Assembly: GCF_013404595.1 (NCBI RefSeq)
Contig: NZ_JABVAX010000003.1
Coordinates: 186,001-250,000, forward strand
Direction of reading: 5' to 3'
Source: Jannaschia marina
Lineage (GTDB): Bacteria > Pseudomonadota > Alphaproteobacteria > Rhodobacterales > Rhodobacteraceae
Length of the DNA stretch: 64,000 nucleotides
Shown here: positions 34,733-44,231 of the stretch, piece after piece
Position numbering within the stretch: the stretch's first letter is position 1
Layout: each line of letters begins with the position of its first letter
Made by a program: the position numbers and the translations under genes
The notes under the pieces: model-generated
Database searches by the model: none
The model's input: the letters and a program-made list of their open reading frames with translations, nothing else
What the model was told of the DNA's origin: nothing

Positions 34733-34905
34733 GTTTTCCTCCCTGAAAGGTCGTTGAGCCGATCCGAACCCGGGTCTCCGGGTCTCCCACACGGATCGCC
34801 TGATCCGGAGCCTAACGACGATTCCCGGCATGGCAACAGAGAAAATGAAAATCAGTGGACAACCTGACATTTTTCGGAATATCAAAATTTTCAGGGGGAG
34901 TTGCC
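34733..34905. promoter_or_regulatory. Divergent promoter/operator region between dctP and gntR
   Basis: This 173-bp stretch is more A/T-rich than its surroundings. It includes the inverted repeat TCAG-N8-CTGA (34852-34867, inside AAAATCAG...CTGACATTTT) and the palindrome AAAATTTT (34884-34891). Either could bind the GntR protein encoded to the right. Promoter hexamers are not obvious enough to name. Confidence 0.45.
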
Positions 34906-35577
34906 ATGCCCGACGGCCGTATCGGAACGCCTGAAATCTATGCCGATTTGCAGCATCGGCTGCTCACCGGCGGCTTTGCGCCGGGGGCCAAGCTGATGCC
35001 GTCGTCGCTCCATCAAGAATACGGCTGTTCGGCCAACACCGTCCGCGACGTCCTCCTGCAGCTCTCTAAGATCGGGCTCGTCGATTTCGAGATCCAGCGC
35101 GGCTTTCGCGCCCGGCAGGTCAGCGTGCAGAAGCGCGCCGAGATCGCCCGCTTCCGCGTCCTGCTCGAGCAGGAGGGGGCCGTGGCCTCGATGAGGAACG
35201 GGGGCATCTCCTGGGAGGCCGCGCTCGCCGCCGCGCACCACCGGCTCATGCACATCGAGCAGCAGTTCGCGCGCGCCGAGGACCGCATTCCCTTCGTCGG
35301 CATCTGGTCGGATGCCGAGCTGGCCTTTCACCGCACGCTCCTCTCGGAGTGCCGCCTGCCGCCGCTTCTGGAGACCTTCGACAACGTCTACATGCAGTTC
35401 CGCCAGCAGATGGTCGGCCTCGAGTCGCACTGCGTGCCGAGCTACTTCAACCGCATCATCCACGAGCATCAGGCCATCGTCGACGCGGCGACCGACAAGG
35501 ACGAGGCGGCGTTGCGCGCGGCGATCCACGCCCATCAGGCGCGGCACACCGACCGCGCGTTCAGCGAAGACCGTTGA
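34906..35577 (+). CDS. GntR-family transcriptional regulator (FadR/FCD subfamily)
   Basis: 223 aa starting at the ATG at 34906, with AGGGGGAG 5 bp ahead. The N-terminal winged helix-turn-helix is visible (GGFAPGAKLMPSSLHQEYGC, then NTVRDVLLQLS); a C-terminal helical FCD-type effector domain follows. It is divergent from the TRAP operon and lies just before the second sugar-acid operon, so it probably regulates one or both in response to a sugar acid. Its 3' end overlaps the convergent dehydrogenase gene by 17 bp. Confidence 0.88.
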   Translation: MPDGRIGTPEIYADLQHRLLTGGFAPGAKLMPSSLHQEYGCSANTVRDVLLQLSKIGLVDFEIQRGFRARQVSVQKRAEIARFRVLLEQEGAVASMRNGGISWEAALAAAHHRLMHIEQQFARAEDRIPFVGIWSDAELAFHRTLLSECRLPPLLETFDNVYMQFRQQMVGLESHCVPSYFNRIIHEHQAIVDAATDKDEAALRAAIHAHQARHTDRAFSEDR

Positions 35578-36430
35578 GCGCGCAGAGTTGCAGGAAGAGC
35601 GCCGAATGATCCAGATCGCCCCCGTCCATCTCGTCGCGAAGCACCTTGAACCGGTCGTTGATCGCCTGAACGGTCGGCAGCGTCAGGCTCAGGCCGCCGG
35701 CCTCGTCCAGCACGTTGTCGAGATCCTTGATCTGGAACTTCGTCAGCCCGCCGGGCACGAAATCGCCCTCGGTCATGCGCGCCCCGTGCTGCTGCAGGAT
35801 CGTGCTGTCGGCGAAACCGCCCTTCAGCGCGTCGCGCACCGCCGCCGGGTCGGCCCCGCCTTCGCGCAGGAGCAGCATCGCCTCCGCCACCGCGCCGATG
35901 GTGCAGGCCACGATCGCCTGATTGGCGAGCTTCGAGAGCTGCCCCGCGCCGACGGGGCCCACGTGGACGGGCCGCCCGAGGTCCGACAGCACGGGCGCGA
36001 CCGCCGCGAAGGTCTCTGCGTCGCCGCCGGCCATGATGGCGAGCGTCGCGCCCTCCGCGCCCTTGGTCCCGCCCGAGACGGGCGCGTCGACGTAACCCAG
36101 GCCGGCCTCCGCGAACCGCGCGGCGTGGGCCCGCGCCTCCGCGGGTTTGATCGACCCCATCTCGACCCAGATCGCCCCCTTGGCGAAGGCGTCCATCGCC
36201 CCCTCCTGCACCGCGTCCGACGCCGGCCCGTCCGAGAGCATCGAGATCACGATGCCAGACCCCGCGACGGCCTCGGCGGCCGTGTCGCGCACCGTCGCGC
36301 CGTCGGCGGCCAGCGGATCGGCCTTTTCCCGCGAGCGGTTCCAGACCGTCAGATCATGCCCGGCCTTCAACAGGTTGCGCGCCATCGGCGCGCCCATCAG
36401 GCCGGTTCCGAGGAGGGTGAGCTTCGTCAT
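35561..36430 (-). CDS. NAD(P)-dependent beta-hydroxyacid dehydrogenase (GlxR/HIBADH-like)
   Basis: A 289-aa beta-hydroxyacid dehydrogenase with LLGTGLMGAPMARNL, the full substrate motif DAPVSGGTKGAEG and catalytic lysine in GAGQLSKLANQ. These intact motifs fit tartronate-semialdehyde reductase or 3-hydroxyisobutyrate dehydrogenase better than the second family member at 25145-26026. In a sugar-acid locus a role in C3/C4 hydroxyacid turnover is reasonable. It converges on gntR. Confidence 0.92.
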   Translation of the reverse strand: MTKLTLLGTGLMGAPMARNLLKAGHDLTVWNRSREKADPLAADGATVRDTAAEAVAGSGIVISMLSDGPASDAVQEGAMDAFAKGAIWVEMGSIKPAEARAHAARFAEAGLGYVDAPVSGGTKGAEGATLAIMAGGDAETFAAVAPVLSDLGRPVHVGPVGAGQLSKLANQAIVACTIGAVAEAMLLLREGGADPAAVRDALKGGFADSTILQQHGARMTEGDFVPGGLTKFQIKDLDNVLDEAGGLSLTLPTVQAINDRFKVLRDEMDGGDLDHSALFLQLCALNGLR

Positions 36431-36511
36431 GGGGCATCCTTCGTGTTTGCGCTCACATTAGAAACCACTTAGCCCGATGCACAAGCGGGCCCCTCGAACC
36501 GGAGTTCACCG

Positions 36512-37252
36512 ATGACAGATCGCCTCAAGGGCAAGCGCGCCCTCATCACCGCCGCCGGGCAGGGCATCGGACGGGCCACCGCCGAGATGTTCATCGCCGA
36601 GGGGGCCGAGGTCTTCGCGACCGATGTGAATGCCGATCTGCTGTCGGGTCTCGACTGCGAGACCTACGTGCTCGACGCCCGCGACGACGCCAGCGTCCTC
36701 GACGGTGTGGGCCGGGCGCAGCCCGATGTCCTCTTCAACTGCGCGGGCTTCGTCCACCACGGCAACGCGCTCGACGCGAGCGATGCCGACTGGGACATGG
36801 GCTTCGACCTCAACGTCAAATCCATGTTCCGCACGATCCGCGCCGCGCTGCCCATCATGCTGGCGAAGGGCGGCGGGTCGATCGTCAACATGTCCTCGGC
36901 CTGCTCCTCGGTCATCGGCGCGCCCAACCGCTTCGTCTACGGCACGACCAAGGCCGCGGTGATCGGCCTGACGAAATCGGTCGCCGTCGACTACATCAAG
37001 CAGGGCATCCGCTGTAACGCGATCTGCCCCGGCACCGTCGAGTCGCCCTCCTGGCACGACCGGGTGAAGACCCTCGGTCAGCAGCTCGGCAGCGAGGAGG
37101 AGGCCATGAAGCAATTCGTCGCCCGCCAGCCCATGGGCCGCGTCGCGACCGCCACCGAGATCGCCGCGCTCGTCACCTACCTCGCCTCGGACGAGAGCGC
37201 CTTCACCACCGGCCATCCGCACATCATCGATGGCGGCTGGTCGGGGCAGTGA
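36512..37252 (+). CDS. SDR dehydrogenase, probable 2-keto-3-deoxy-sugar-acid dehydrogenase
   Basis: A 246-aa short-chain dehydrogenase with TAAGQGIG (cofactor), an NCAG-type motif (FNCAGF) and the catalytic Ser/Tyr/Lys (MSSACSS..., YGTTKAA). It closely resembles the BDH2/KDF-dehydrogenase branch ([10 protein letters not shown]). In the non-phosphorylating L-fucose/L-rhamnose pathways this enzyme oxidises 2-keto-3-deoxy acid to a 2,4-diketo acid, which the FAH-type hydrolase at 39162 would cleave. It is the first gene of the plus-strand operon. Confidence 0.87.
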   Translation: MTDRLKGKRALITAAGQGIGRATAEMFIAEGAEVFATDVNADLLSGLDCETYVLDARDDASVLDGVGRAQPDVLFNCAGFVHHGNALDASDADWDMGFDLNVKSMFRTIRAALPIMLAKGGGSIVNMSSACSSVIGAPNRFVYGTTKAAVIGLTKSVAVDYIKQGIRCNAICPGTVESPSWHDRVKTLGQQLGSEEEAMKQFVARQPMGRVATATEIAALVTYLASDESAFTTGHPHIIDGGWSGQ

Positions 37253-37264
37253 CCGGGGCCCGGA

Positions 37265-37316
37265 TTTTGTACAAAACGTTCAAACCGGGGTCCGAAGTCT
37301 GTACGAAATGTCAAAA
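37265..37316 (+). promoter_or_regulatory. Candidate operator: palindrome plus direct repeat
   Basis: A perfect 12-bp palindrome TTTTGTACAAAA (37265-37276) begins a 17-bp unit that is repeated 32 bp further on (37300-37316) with four mismatches. Both lie in the gap between the SDR and dehydratase genes, just ahead of the latter's start. A dimeric regulator such as the GntR protein at 34906 could bind here. Confidence 0.5.
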
Positions 37317-37331
37317 AGTGAGCCCGACGCC

Positions 37332-39107
37332 ATGACCAAGCTCCGCTCCCGCCTGTGGTTCAACAATCCCGACAACCGCGAGATGACCGCGCTCTACCTT
37401 GAGCGCTACCTGAACTACGGCATTACCCGCGAGGAATTGCAGGGCGACAAGCCGATCATCGCCATCGCCCAGACCGGTAGCGACCTAAGCCCCTGTAATC
37501 GCCACCACATCGAGCTCGCCAAGCGCGTGCGGGACGGCATCATCGCCGCGGGCGGCGTGCCGCTCGAAGTGCCCGTGCACCCCATTCAGGAGACTGGCAA
37601 ACGCCCCACGGCCTCGCTCGACCGCAACCTCGCCTATCTCTCGCTCACCGAAACGCTCAACGGCTATCCTCTTGACGGCGTTGTGCTAATGATCGGCTGC
37701 GACAAGACCACACCCGCCCTTTTGATGGCGGCCGCGACGGTCAACATACCGGCCATCGCCCTCTCGGTCGGGCCGATGCTGAACGGGTGGTTCAAGGGCG
37801 AGCGCACCGGGTCGGGCACCATCGTCTGGAAGGCGCGTGAGATGCACGCCGCGGGCGAGATCGACGATGCTGGTTTCATGGAAATCGTCGCGTCTTCAAC
37901 GCCTTCCGTCGGGTATTGCAACACGATGGGCACGGCCACGACGATGAATTCGCTGGCCGAAGCCCTGGGCATGCAACTCCCCGGAAGTGCCGCGATCCCG
38001 GCTCCCTACCGGCAGCGCGGCCACATCAGCTACGAGACCGGCAAGCGCATCGTCGAGATGGTGCACGAGGATCTGAAGCCCTCGGACATCATGACCCGTG
38101 CGGCCTTCGAGAACGCGATCGTCGTCAACTCCGCCATCGGCGGATCCACCAACGCCCCGATCCACCTCAACGGCGTCGCGCGGCACATGGGCGTGGCGCT
38201 CGACAACGACGACTGGCAGGCGCTCGGCCATGACATCCCGCTCCTGACGAACCTGCAGCCGGCCGGTAAGTATCTGGGCGAAGACTATTTCCATGCCGGC
38301 GGGGTGCCTGCCGTCACCGGTCAGTTGATCGCCGCGGGGATGCTGCCGCACCCGGACGCGATGACGGCCAATGGCAAGACGGTCGCCGAGAACTGCGACG
38401 GCCTGCAGAGCCAATTGCCCGACGTGATCAAGCCGATCGACGCACCGATGCTCGAGGCGGCCGGTTTCCTCAACCTCAAAGGCAACCTCTTCGACAGCGC
38501 GATCATGAAGACCTCGGTCATCTCCAAGGAATTCCGCGACCGCTACCTGTCGAACCCCGATGACCCCGAGGCCTTCGAGGGCCGCGCGATCGTCTTCGAC
38601 GGGCCGGAGGATTTCCACGCGAAGATCGACGATGAAGCCATTGATATCGATGAGAACTGCATCCTCATCATGCGCGGTGCGGGACCCATCGGCTATCCCG
38701 GCGCGGCCGAGGTCGTGAACATGCGGCCGCCGGCGTACCTGCTGAAGAAGGGCATCCACGCGCTGCCCTGCATCGGCGACGGGCGGCAGTCGGGCACCTC
38801 GGGCAGCCCGTCGATCCTGAACGCATCGCCCGAGGCGGCGGCGGGCGGGGGCTTGGCGCTCGTGGCCACGGGCGATCGCGTCCGCATCGACCTGCGCAAG
38901 GGCACCGCCGATATGATCGTCGACGAGGCCACGCTGGCCGAACGGCGCGCCGCGCTGCCGCCGCGCCCCTTCACCCCCGAGAGCGAGACCCCCTGGCAGG
39001 AGATCTTCCGCGATCGGATTGGCCCGCTCTCGGAGGGCATGGTCCTGCGCGGGGCGGATGTTTATCGCGCCACGGCGCAAAAGGGCGTGCCGCGCGACAA
39101 TCACTGA
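37332..39107 (+). CDS. IlvD/Edd-family sugar-acid dehydratase
   Basis: 591 aa from ATG 37332 (an in-frame ATG at 37308 would add eight residues and has no better ribosome site). Three iron-sulfur cysteines typical of the family are visible: [16 protein letters not shown] and GYCNTMGT. The N-terminus [25 protein letters not shown] is that of the sugar-acid branch (L-arabinonate, D-xylonate or D-fuconate dehydratases) rather than biosynthetic IlvD. It makes a 2-keto-3-deoxy acid for the neighbouring dehydrogenase and hydrolase. Confidence 0.92.
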   Translation: MTKLRSRLWFNNPDNREMTALYLERYLNYGITREELQGDKPIIAIAQTGSDLSPCNRHHIELAKRVRDGIIAAGGVPLEVPVHPIQETGKRPTASLDRNLAYLSLTETLNGYPLDGVVLMIGCDKTTPALLMAAATVNIPAIALSVGPMLNGWFKGERTGSGTIVWKAREMHAAGEIDDAGFMEIVASSTPSVGYCNTMGTATTMNSLAEALGMQLPGSAAIPAPYRQRGHISYETGKRIVEMVHEDLKPSDIMTRAAFENAIVVNSAIGGSTNAPIHLNGVARHMGVALDNDDWQALGHDIPLLTNLQPAGKYLGEDYFHAGGVPAVTGQLIAAGMLPHPDAMTANGKTVAENCDGLQSQLPDVIKPIDAPMLEAAGFLNLKGNLFDSAIMKTSVISKEFRDRYLSNPDDPEAFEGRAIVFDGPEDFHAKIDDEAIDIDENCILIMRGAGPIGYPGAAEVVNMRPPAYLLKKGIHALPCIGDGRQSGTSGSPSILNASPEAAAGGGLALVATGDRVRIDLRKGTADMIVDEATLAERRAALPPRPFTPESETPWQEIFRDRIGPLSEGMVLRGADVYRATAQKGVPRDNH

Positions 39108-39161
39108 TAAAACAAAATTTTGCGTGACTATCTTCACGCGATCCGACAAGGGAGATCATGA

Positions 39162-40010
39162 ATGAAACTCTGCCGCTTCGGCGAACCCGGGGCCGAGAAG
39201 CCCGGCCTCATCGACCACAACGGTGATCTGCGCGACCTCTCCGAAGAGGTGGCCGACATCGCCCACGAGGCGCTGACGGACATGTCGCTCGAGATCCTCT
39301 CGAAGGTCGATGCCATGCAGCTTCCGAAAGTCGACGGCCCCGTCCGCTTCGGCCCCTGCGTTGCGGGGATCGGCAAGTTCCTCTGCATCGGGCTCAACTA
39401 CTCCGACCACGCGGCCGAGACCGGGGCGGACATCCCCGAGCATCCGATCCTCTTCCACAAGGCGACGTCCGCCGTCGTCGGCCCGAACGACGACGTCGTC
39501 CTGCCGCGCAATTCGACCCACGGCGACTGGGAGGTCGAACTGGGCGTGGTGATCGGCAAGCCCTGCAAATACGTCACGCCCGAGGAGGCGCTCGACTACG
39601 TGGCGGGCTATTGCGTGGTCAACGACATCTCCGAGCGGCACTTCCAGACACAGCTGACCGGGCAGTGGACGAAGGGCAAATCCTGCGACACCTTCGGGCC
39701 GATCGGCCCCTGGCTCGTGACCCGCGACGAGGTCGGCGACCCGCAGAGCCTCGACATGTATTGCGACGTGAACGGCAAGCGGATGCAGACGGGGAATACC
39801 TCGACCATGATCTTCACCGTGGCCGAGTGCATCAGCCACCTGAGCCAGCTGATGACGCTGCATCCGGGCGACGTGATCTCCACCGGTACGCCCCCGGGCG
39901 TCGGCATGGGGATCAAGCCGGAGCCGGTCTACCTGAAGGCGGGCGACGTCATGGAGCTCGGCATCGAGAAACTCGGATCGCAGCGGCAGGAGGTGCGGCA
40001 GGATGTCTAA
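39162..40010 (+). CDS. Fumarylacetoacetate hydrolase-family, 2,4-diketo-3-deoxy-acid hydrolase-like
   Basis: A 282-aa FAH-fold enzyme: GKFLCIGLNYSDHAAETG starts the catalytic domain, with metal ligands from DWEVELGVVIG and the VVNDISER strand, and the C-terminal STGTPPGVGMG. This branch contains the hydrolases that split 2,4-diketo-3-deoxy-L-fuconate or -rhamnonate to pyruvate plus lactate. Next to a BDH2-like SDR and a dehydratase the assignment is well supported. Its end overlaps the next gene by 8 bp. Confidence 0.9.
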   Translation: MKLCRFGEPGAEKPGLIDHNGDLRDLSEEVADIAHEALTDMSLEILSKVDAMQLPKVDGPVRFGPCVAGIGKFLCIGLNYSDHAAETGADIPEHPILFHKATSAVVGPNDDVVLPRNSTHGDWEVELGVVIGKPCKYVTPEEALDYVAGYCVVNDISERHFQTQLTGQWTKGKSCDTFGPIGPWLVTRDEVGDPQSLDMYCDVNGKRMQTGNTSTMIFTVAECISHLSQLMTLHPGDVISTGTPPGVGMGIKPEPVYLKAGDVMELGIEKLGSQRQEVRQDV

Positions 40011-40959
40011 GACGAAACTTCTGCAGATCGGCGACATCACCGACCGGATGCGCGACGCGCTCTCGGGCGACTTCGAGATCGACGTGCTCTTCGATCAGGA
40101 CGACCGCGCCGCGTTCCTCGCCGCGAAGGGCGCGGATTATCCCGCCGTGTTGACCAATGGCCACTGGGGCGTGCCCGACGACGTGGCCGCCGCGACACCC
40201 AACCTCAAGGTCGTGTCGTCCTACGGCGTGGGCTATGACGCCATCGACGCCGATGCCTATGCCGCACGGGGTATCAAGGTCGCGCATACGCCCGACGTGC
40301 TGAACGACGAGGTGGCGGATACCTTCGTGATGCTCTGGCTCGCGGTCTCGCGCGAGTTGATCCCGTCCGACCGCCATGCGCGGTCGGGCAAGTGGGAGAG
40401 CGAAGGCAACTACCCGCTGACCCGCTCGGTGCAGAACCGGCGCGTCGGTATCCTGGGGCTGGGGCGCATCGGCCAGACGATTGCCGAGCGGTGCAAGGCC
40501 TTCGGGGCCGACATCCACTACCACTCCCGCTCGCCCAAGGACGTGCCCTACACCTACCACGCGACGGCCCGCGATTGCGCCGCGGCTGTCGAGGTGCTGG
40601 TCGCGATCACGCCGGGCGGGGCCTCGACCAAGCACATGGTGAATGCCGAGGTGCTGGAGGCGCTCGGGCCGGATGGCTTCTTCATCAACGTGGCGCGCGG
40701 TTCTGTCTGCGACGAGGCCGCGCTCGTCGCGGCGCTGGAGCAGGGCAAGATCGCGGGGGCAGGCCTAGACGTCTTCGAGGAGGAGCCGAAGATCCCCGAC
40801 GCGCTCAAGTCGATGGACAACGTCGTGCTGACACCGCATGTCGCCTCGGGCACCCATGAGACGCGGCAGGCGATGGGCGACCTCGTGGTCGAGAACCTGC
40901 GGCAGTGGTTGAAGGACGGAAGCGTCAAGACACCGGTGCCCGAGTGCCGGCACCTGTGA
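40003..40959 (+). CDS. D-isomer-specific 2-hydroxyacid dehydrogenase (hydroxypyruvate/glyoxylate reductase-like)
   Basis: A 318-aa NAD(P)-dependent enzyme with the nucleotide motif [13 protein letters not shown] and the catalytic triad Arg in VARGSV, Glu in DVFEEEP and His in TPHVASGT. It would interconvert a 2-keto and a 2-hydroxy acid, perhaps the C2/C3 product of the hydrolase step. It is embedded in the operon by short overlaps on both sides (8 bp and 4 bp). Confidence 0.92.
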   Translation: MSKTKLLQIGDITDRMRDALSGDFEIDVLFDQDDRAAFLAAKGADYPAVLTNGHWGVPDDVAAATPNLKVVSSYGVGYDAIDADAYAARGIKVAHTPDVLNDEVADTFVMLWLAVSRELIPSDRHARSGKWESEGNYPLTRSVQNRRVGILGLGRIGQTIAERCKAFGADIHYHSRSPKDVPYTYHATARDCAAAVEVLVAITPGGASTKHMVNAEVLEALGPDGFFINVARGSVCDEAALVAALEQGKIAGAGLDVFEEEPKIPDALKSMDNVVLTPHVASGTHETRQAMGDLVVENLRQWLKDGSVKTPVPECRHL

Positions 40960-42029
40960 TCACGGAGGTTGCGGCGCGTCTCTTCGACGTGCCGCTCGAC
41001 GAGGTGCTGGTCGACGCCAAGCATGGCGCGCACACGCATTTCCAGCTCGTCACCTGCACCGTCACGACATCCGACGGGGTGGAGGGCACGGGCTATACCT
41101 ACACCGGCGGCAAGGGCGGCACGGCGATCCTCGCCATGATCCGCGACGACCTGGCGCCGATGCTGACTGGGCAGGCGGCGGAGCCCGAGGCGCTCCACGA
41201 CGCGATGCAGTGGCATGTCCACTACGTCGCGCGGGGCGGCATCGCCGCCTTCGCGATCTCGGCGGTGGACATCGCGCTCTGGGACGTGCGCGGCAAGGTG
41301 ACGGGGCGGAGCCTCGTAGAGATGGCCGGGGGCGCGTCCGACCGCTGCGGGGCCTATTGCGGCGGCATCGACCTCGGGTTCGACCTGCCGAAACTGCTCG
41401 CCTCCGTCGAAGGCTACCTCGACCGCGGCTTCCACGGTGTGAAGATCAAGGTCGGCCGCGACGACGATCAGGCCCGCGCCGCCGCCGTGCGCAAGCTGAT
41501 TGGCGACGACGTGGCCTTCATGGTCGACGCGAACTACGCGCTGAGCGAGGCGCAGGCGATCGAAGCGGCCCGGGGCTTCATGGATCAGGGCATCCTCTGG
41601 TTCGAGGAGCCGATCATCCCCGACGACTACGCGGGCTATGGCCGGATCGCCGCGGCGACCGGCTGCCCGCTCGCCATGGGAGAGAACCTGCACACGGAGC
41701 ACGAATTCGGCTATGCGCTGGCGCAGTCGAAGCTCAGCTACCTGCAACCGGACGCGAGCAACTGCGGCGGCATCACCGGATGGCTGCGCGTGGCCGGGAT
41801 GTGCCGCGCGGCGGGCCTGCCGGTCTGCTCGCACGGGATGCAGGAGTTGCATGTCTCGCTCGTCTCCGCGCAGCCGAATGCCGGGCTGATCGAGGTCCAC
41901 AGCTTTCCCATCGACCGCTACACGACGCGGCCCCTCGTTGTTGAAGACGCGAAGGCCGTCGCCCCGTCGGAGCCCGGCACCGGCGTCACCTTCGACTGGG
42001 ACAGGCTCGCCCCCTTCGCCCGCGCCTGA
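40956..42029 (+). CDS. Mandelate racemase/muconate lactonizing enzyme-family acid-sugar dehydratase
   Basis: 357 aa from a GTG at 40956 that overlaps the previous stop (GTGA). Enolase-superfamily residues are readable: the KxK motif Lys163/Lys165 (VKIKVG), metal ligands Asp191 (VDANY), Glu217 (WFEEP) and Glu243 (MGEN), and a histidine in CSHGMQE. It should dehydrate or epimerise an acid sugar. Together with the IlvD/Edd enzyme it gives this operon two different dehydratase types, perhaps for different substrates. Confidence 0.9.
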   Translation: MITEVAARLFDVPLDEVLVDAKHGAHTHFQLVTCTVTTSDGVEGTGYTYTGGKGGTAILAMIRDDLAPMLTGQAAEPEALHDAMQWHVHYVARGGIAAFAISAVDIALWDVRGKVTGRSLVEMAGGASDRCGAYCGGIDLGFDLPKLLASVEGYLDRGFHGVKIKVGRDDDQARAAAVRKLIGDDVAFMVDANYALSEAQAIEAARGFMDQGILWFEEPIIPDDYAGYGRIAAATGCPLAMGENLHTEHEFGYALAQSKLSYLQPDASNCGGITGWLRVAGMCRAAGLPVCSHGMQELHVSLVSAQPNAGLIEVHSFPIDRYTTRPLVVEDAKAVAPSEPGTGVTFDWDRLAPFARA

Positions 42030-42033
42030 TCCC

Positions 42034-42082
42034 ATCTTCCTGCGACAAATACTCCGGGGAGCGCGAGGGGCTGGCCCCTCGC
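42034..42082. repeat. Roseobacter-type extragenic repeat, copy 2, with hairpin
   Basis: The complement reads GGAGTATTTGTCGCAGGAAGA at the core (42034-42055), differing from copy 1 at 27789-27809 at a few positions. It is next to an 8-bp stem (GCGAGGGG, loop CTGG, CCCCTCGC; 42063-42082). Located between two convergent genes, the hairpin can act as a bidirectional terminator. Confidence 0.65.
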
Positions 42083-42086
42083 TCGC

Positions 42087-43214
42087 TCAGCCTGCGCGTG
42101 GCATCGCTCCGATGCGCGCGGCCAGATGCGCGATCCGGTCCGTGACGTCCGACCGCACCGCGCCTTCGCGCGGCGTGTCGCGGATCGTGGTGAACCAGTG
42201 CCCGGGCGGGTTCTTCCCCCGCGAGTTGCCCTCGAACGTGAGCCCGCGCAGCACCGCCTCGGCGGCGGGCGGCAACCGCTCGGGGATCTCCCGTCCCGCG
42301 AGCACGGCCCAGGCACCCGACCAGAGGCGACCCACGGACCAGGGGTTGTAGCCACCCCCGCCCAGCAGGAGGAAGCGTGGCGCAAGCGGCAAAAGGGCCG
42401 CGAGCGTGTCGAAATGTGCGTTGTTCGAGAGGGTAAGCCGGGACAGCGGGTCCTCCTCCACCGCGTCGGCCCCGCACTGCAAGACGATGGCATCGGGCGC
42501 GAAACGCTCGACTGCCGGCAAGATAAGGCCGTCACGGACCCGCGCAAACTCGCTGTCGTTGAGCCCGCGCGGCAGCGGCAGGTTGAACGTCTGCCCGATC
42601 CCGCGATCCCCGAGCGCGCCGGTGAAGGGCCAGCGCCGTTCCTCGTGCGTCGAGACGAGAAGCATGTCCGGGTCGTCCGCGAAGGCGTGTTCGACCCCGT
42701 CCATGTGATGCGCGTCGATGTCGACATAGGCGATGCGCTGCACGCCGTTGCGGCGCAGCGACAGGAGCGCGAGCACCGCGTCGTTCAGGTAGCAGAAGCC
42801 GTTGGCGCGGTCGGGCATCCCGTGGTGCGTGCCGCCGCCGGGGCTGTGGATGCGGCCACCGTCGCGCAGGAGTTCCCCGGCCAGGAGCGAGGCCCCCGCG
42901 CCGGTCGCGGGCCGGCGGTACATCTCCGGGAAGACGGGGTTGGCATTGGTGCCGAGCCCGTGGCGGGCGCGCGTCGCGTCGTCGACGGTGCCCTCGGCTT
43001 CGGCGGCCTGCAGGGCCGCGACATAGTCCGGCGTGTGCCAGATCGTCAGCGCCGCGGGCTTGGCGCGGGGCGAGCTGCGGAAGCGCTCGGGCGGCAGCCA
43101 GCCCATCGCACGCGTCAGGTCCAGCACGGTCGAGACGCGGGGCACGCGCAACGGGTGCCAGCTTCCGTAGGAGGAGCCGCGGTAGATCTCCGAGCCGAGG
43201 AGGAGGGGCGTCAT
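42087..43214 (-). CDS. Histone deacetylase-family (AcuC/acetylpolyamine-type) amidohydrolase
   Basis: A 375-aa zinc amidohydrolase with the HDAC signatures: active-site histidines 130/131 (GGGTHHGM), zinc ligands Asp167 and His169 (VDIDAHHMDG), the distal ligand in QCGADAVEEDP and the GGGGYNP loop. Bacterial members deacetylate acetyl-CoA synthetase or acetylpolyamines. The NALP-type order here is simply with a glutathione peroxidase gene, overlapping by 4 bp, so no pathway is implied. The fold call is secure; the substrate is not. Confidence 0.93.
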   Translation of the reverse strand: MTPLLLGSEIYRGSSYGSWHPLRVPRVSTVLDLTRAMGWLPPERFRSSPRAKPAALTIWHTPDYVAALQAAEAEGTVDDATRARHGLGTNANPVFPEMYRRPATGAGASLLAGELLRDGGRIHSPGGGTHHGMPDRANGFCYLNDAVLALLSLRRNGVQRIAYVDIDAHHMDGVEHAFADDPDMLLVSTHEERRWPFTGALGDRGIGQTFNLPLPRGLNDSEFARVRDGLILPAVERFAPDAIVLQCGADAVEEDPLSRLTLSNNAHFDTLAALLPLAPRFLLLGGGGYNPWSVGRLWSGAWAVLAGREIPERLPPAAEAVLRGLTFEGNSRGKNPPGHWFTTIRDTPREGAVRSDVTDRIAHLAARIGAMPRAG

Positions 43215-43714
43215 TCCGGCAGGACGGCCTCGATCGCGCGGATCATGCGCGGCGACTGGGGCCGCGTCCCCGCGCCCTCGAAGGCGACGAGCCGGCCCTC
43301 TGGGTCGAGGAGCGCCTTGTTGAAGTTCCAGCGCGGCGTGACGCCATGTTCGGTCGCAAGCCAGCGGTAGAAATCATGCGCGCCGTCGCCCGTCACCGGC
43401 GTGATCGTGGTGAGCGGGATCGTCAGCCCGTAGTTCACCTCGCAGAACTCGGCCACTTCGTCCTCCGAGCCGAGCTCCTGCCGGAAATCGTCGGAGGGCA
43501 CTCCGATCACGATGAGGCCCCGGTTGCCGTAGGTTTCGTGCAGCGCCTGAAGGCCCGCGTATTGGTCCGTGAAGCCGCAGAGCGAGGCCGTGTTGACGAC
43601 GAGAACCGCCTCGCCGCGCAAGGCGTCGAGGTCGATCGTCCCGCCTTCGAGGGCGTCGAATTCGAAGGCCGCGGCGGGGCCGGTCAGGAGCAGGAAGGCA
43701 AGCAGACTGCGCAT
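43211..43714 (-). CDS. Glutathione peroxidase-family protein, exported
   Basis: 167 aa with an N-terminal signal (MRSLLAFLLLTGPAAA) followed by the peroxidase domain. The peroxidatic cysteine is Cys46 in TASLCGFTDQY, and the later WNFNKALLD motif with the conserved Trp/Asn is present. It reduces hydroperoxides, probably in the periplasm; thioredoxin may replace glutathione as donor. Its stop overlaps the start of the deacetylase-like gene downstream. Confidence 0.92.
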   Translation of the reverse strand: MRSLLAFLLLTGPAAAFEFDALEGGTIDLDALRGEAVLVVNTASLCGFTDQYAGLQALHETYGNRGLIVIGVPSDDFRQELGSEDEVAEFCEVNYGLTIPLTTITPVTGDGAHDFYRWLATEHGVTPRWNFNKALLDPEGRLVAFEGAGTRPQSPRMIRAIEAVLPE

Positions 43715-43811
43715 GTCGGGATGGTAGCCGGCCTCCGCCGGCCTTCAAGGCGCTCCGCTTGCGCAGGGGGCAAAAGCGCCTAGATTGGGCGGGTCAGGAA
43801 GGCAGGGTGCG

Positions 43812-44231
43812 ATGATCCGCTACGCATTGAAATGCAAGGAAGGCCACGGCTTCGAAAGCTGGTTCCAGTCGGCCGCGGCCTTCGAGGGGCTGGCCGGTCG
43901 CGGGCTTCTGAGCTGTGCCGTCTGCGGCTCGGCCGAGGTGGAGAAGGCGCTCATGGCCCCGAAGGTCGCGGTGCAGTCGAAGCCGCCGGCGAAACCGCTC
44001 TCGGCTCCCGCGAACCCGGTCGAGGCGCGTCTGGCGGCCCTGCGCCAAAAGGTCGAGCGCGATGCGACCTATGTGGGCGGCAAGTTCGCCGAGGAGGCCC
44101 GGCGGATCCACGACGCTCAGGAGGAGACGCCGATCTATGGGGAGGCCAATGCCCAGCAGGTGAAGGGCCTGCTGGAGGATGGAGTCCCGATCGCGCCATT
44201 GCCCTTCGTGCCGAAGTCGAAGGCCAACTGA
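43812..44231 (+). CDS. DUF1178 family protein
   Basis: 139 aa starting MIRYALKCKEGHGFESWFQS, with a CxxC pair later (SCAVCGS) that with Cys8 suggests a zinc ribbon of the FmdB type. The C-terminal half (EEARRIHDAQEETPIYGEA) matches DUF1178. Function is unknown. It overlaps the SDR gene by one base (TGATG). Confidence 0.9.
   Translation: MIRYALKCKEGHGFESWFQSAAAFEGLAGRGLLSCAVCGSAEVEKALMAPKVAVQSKPPAKPLSAPANPVEARLAALRQKVERDATYVGGKFAEEARRIHDAQEETPIYGEANAQQVKGLLEDGVPIAPLPFVPKSKAN

Noticed and set aside
32525..34867. 780-codon open frame on the plus strand opposite the TRAP genes
   Set aside because: It mirrors dctM, dctQ and dctP; its composition (Arg, Asp, His runs) is non-natural and the sense genes carry clear motifs.
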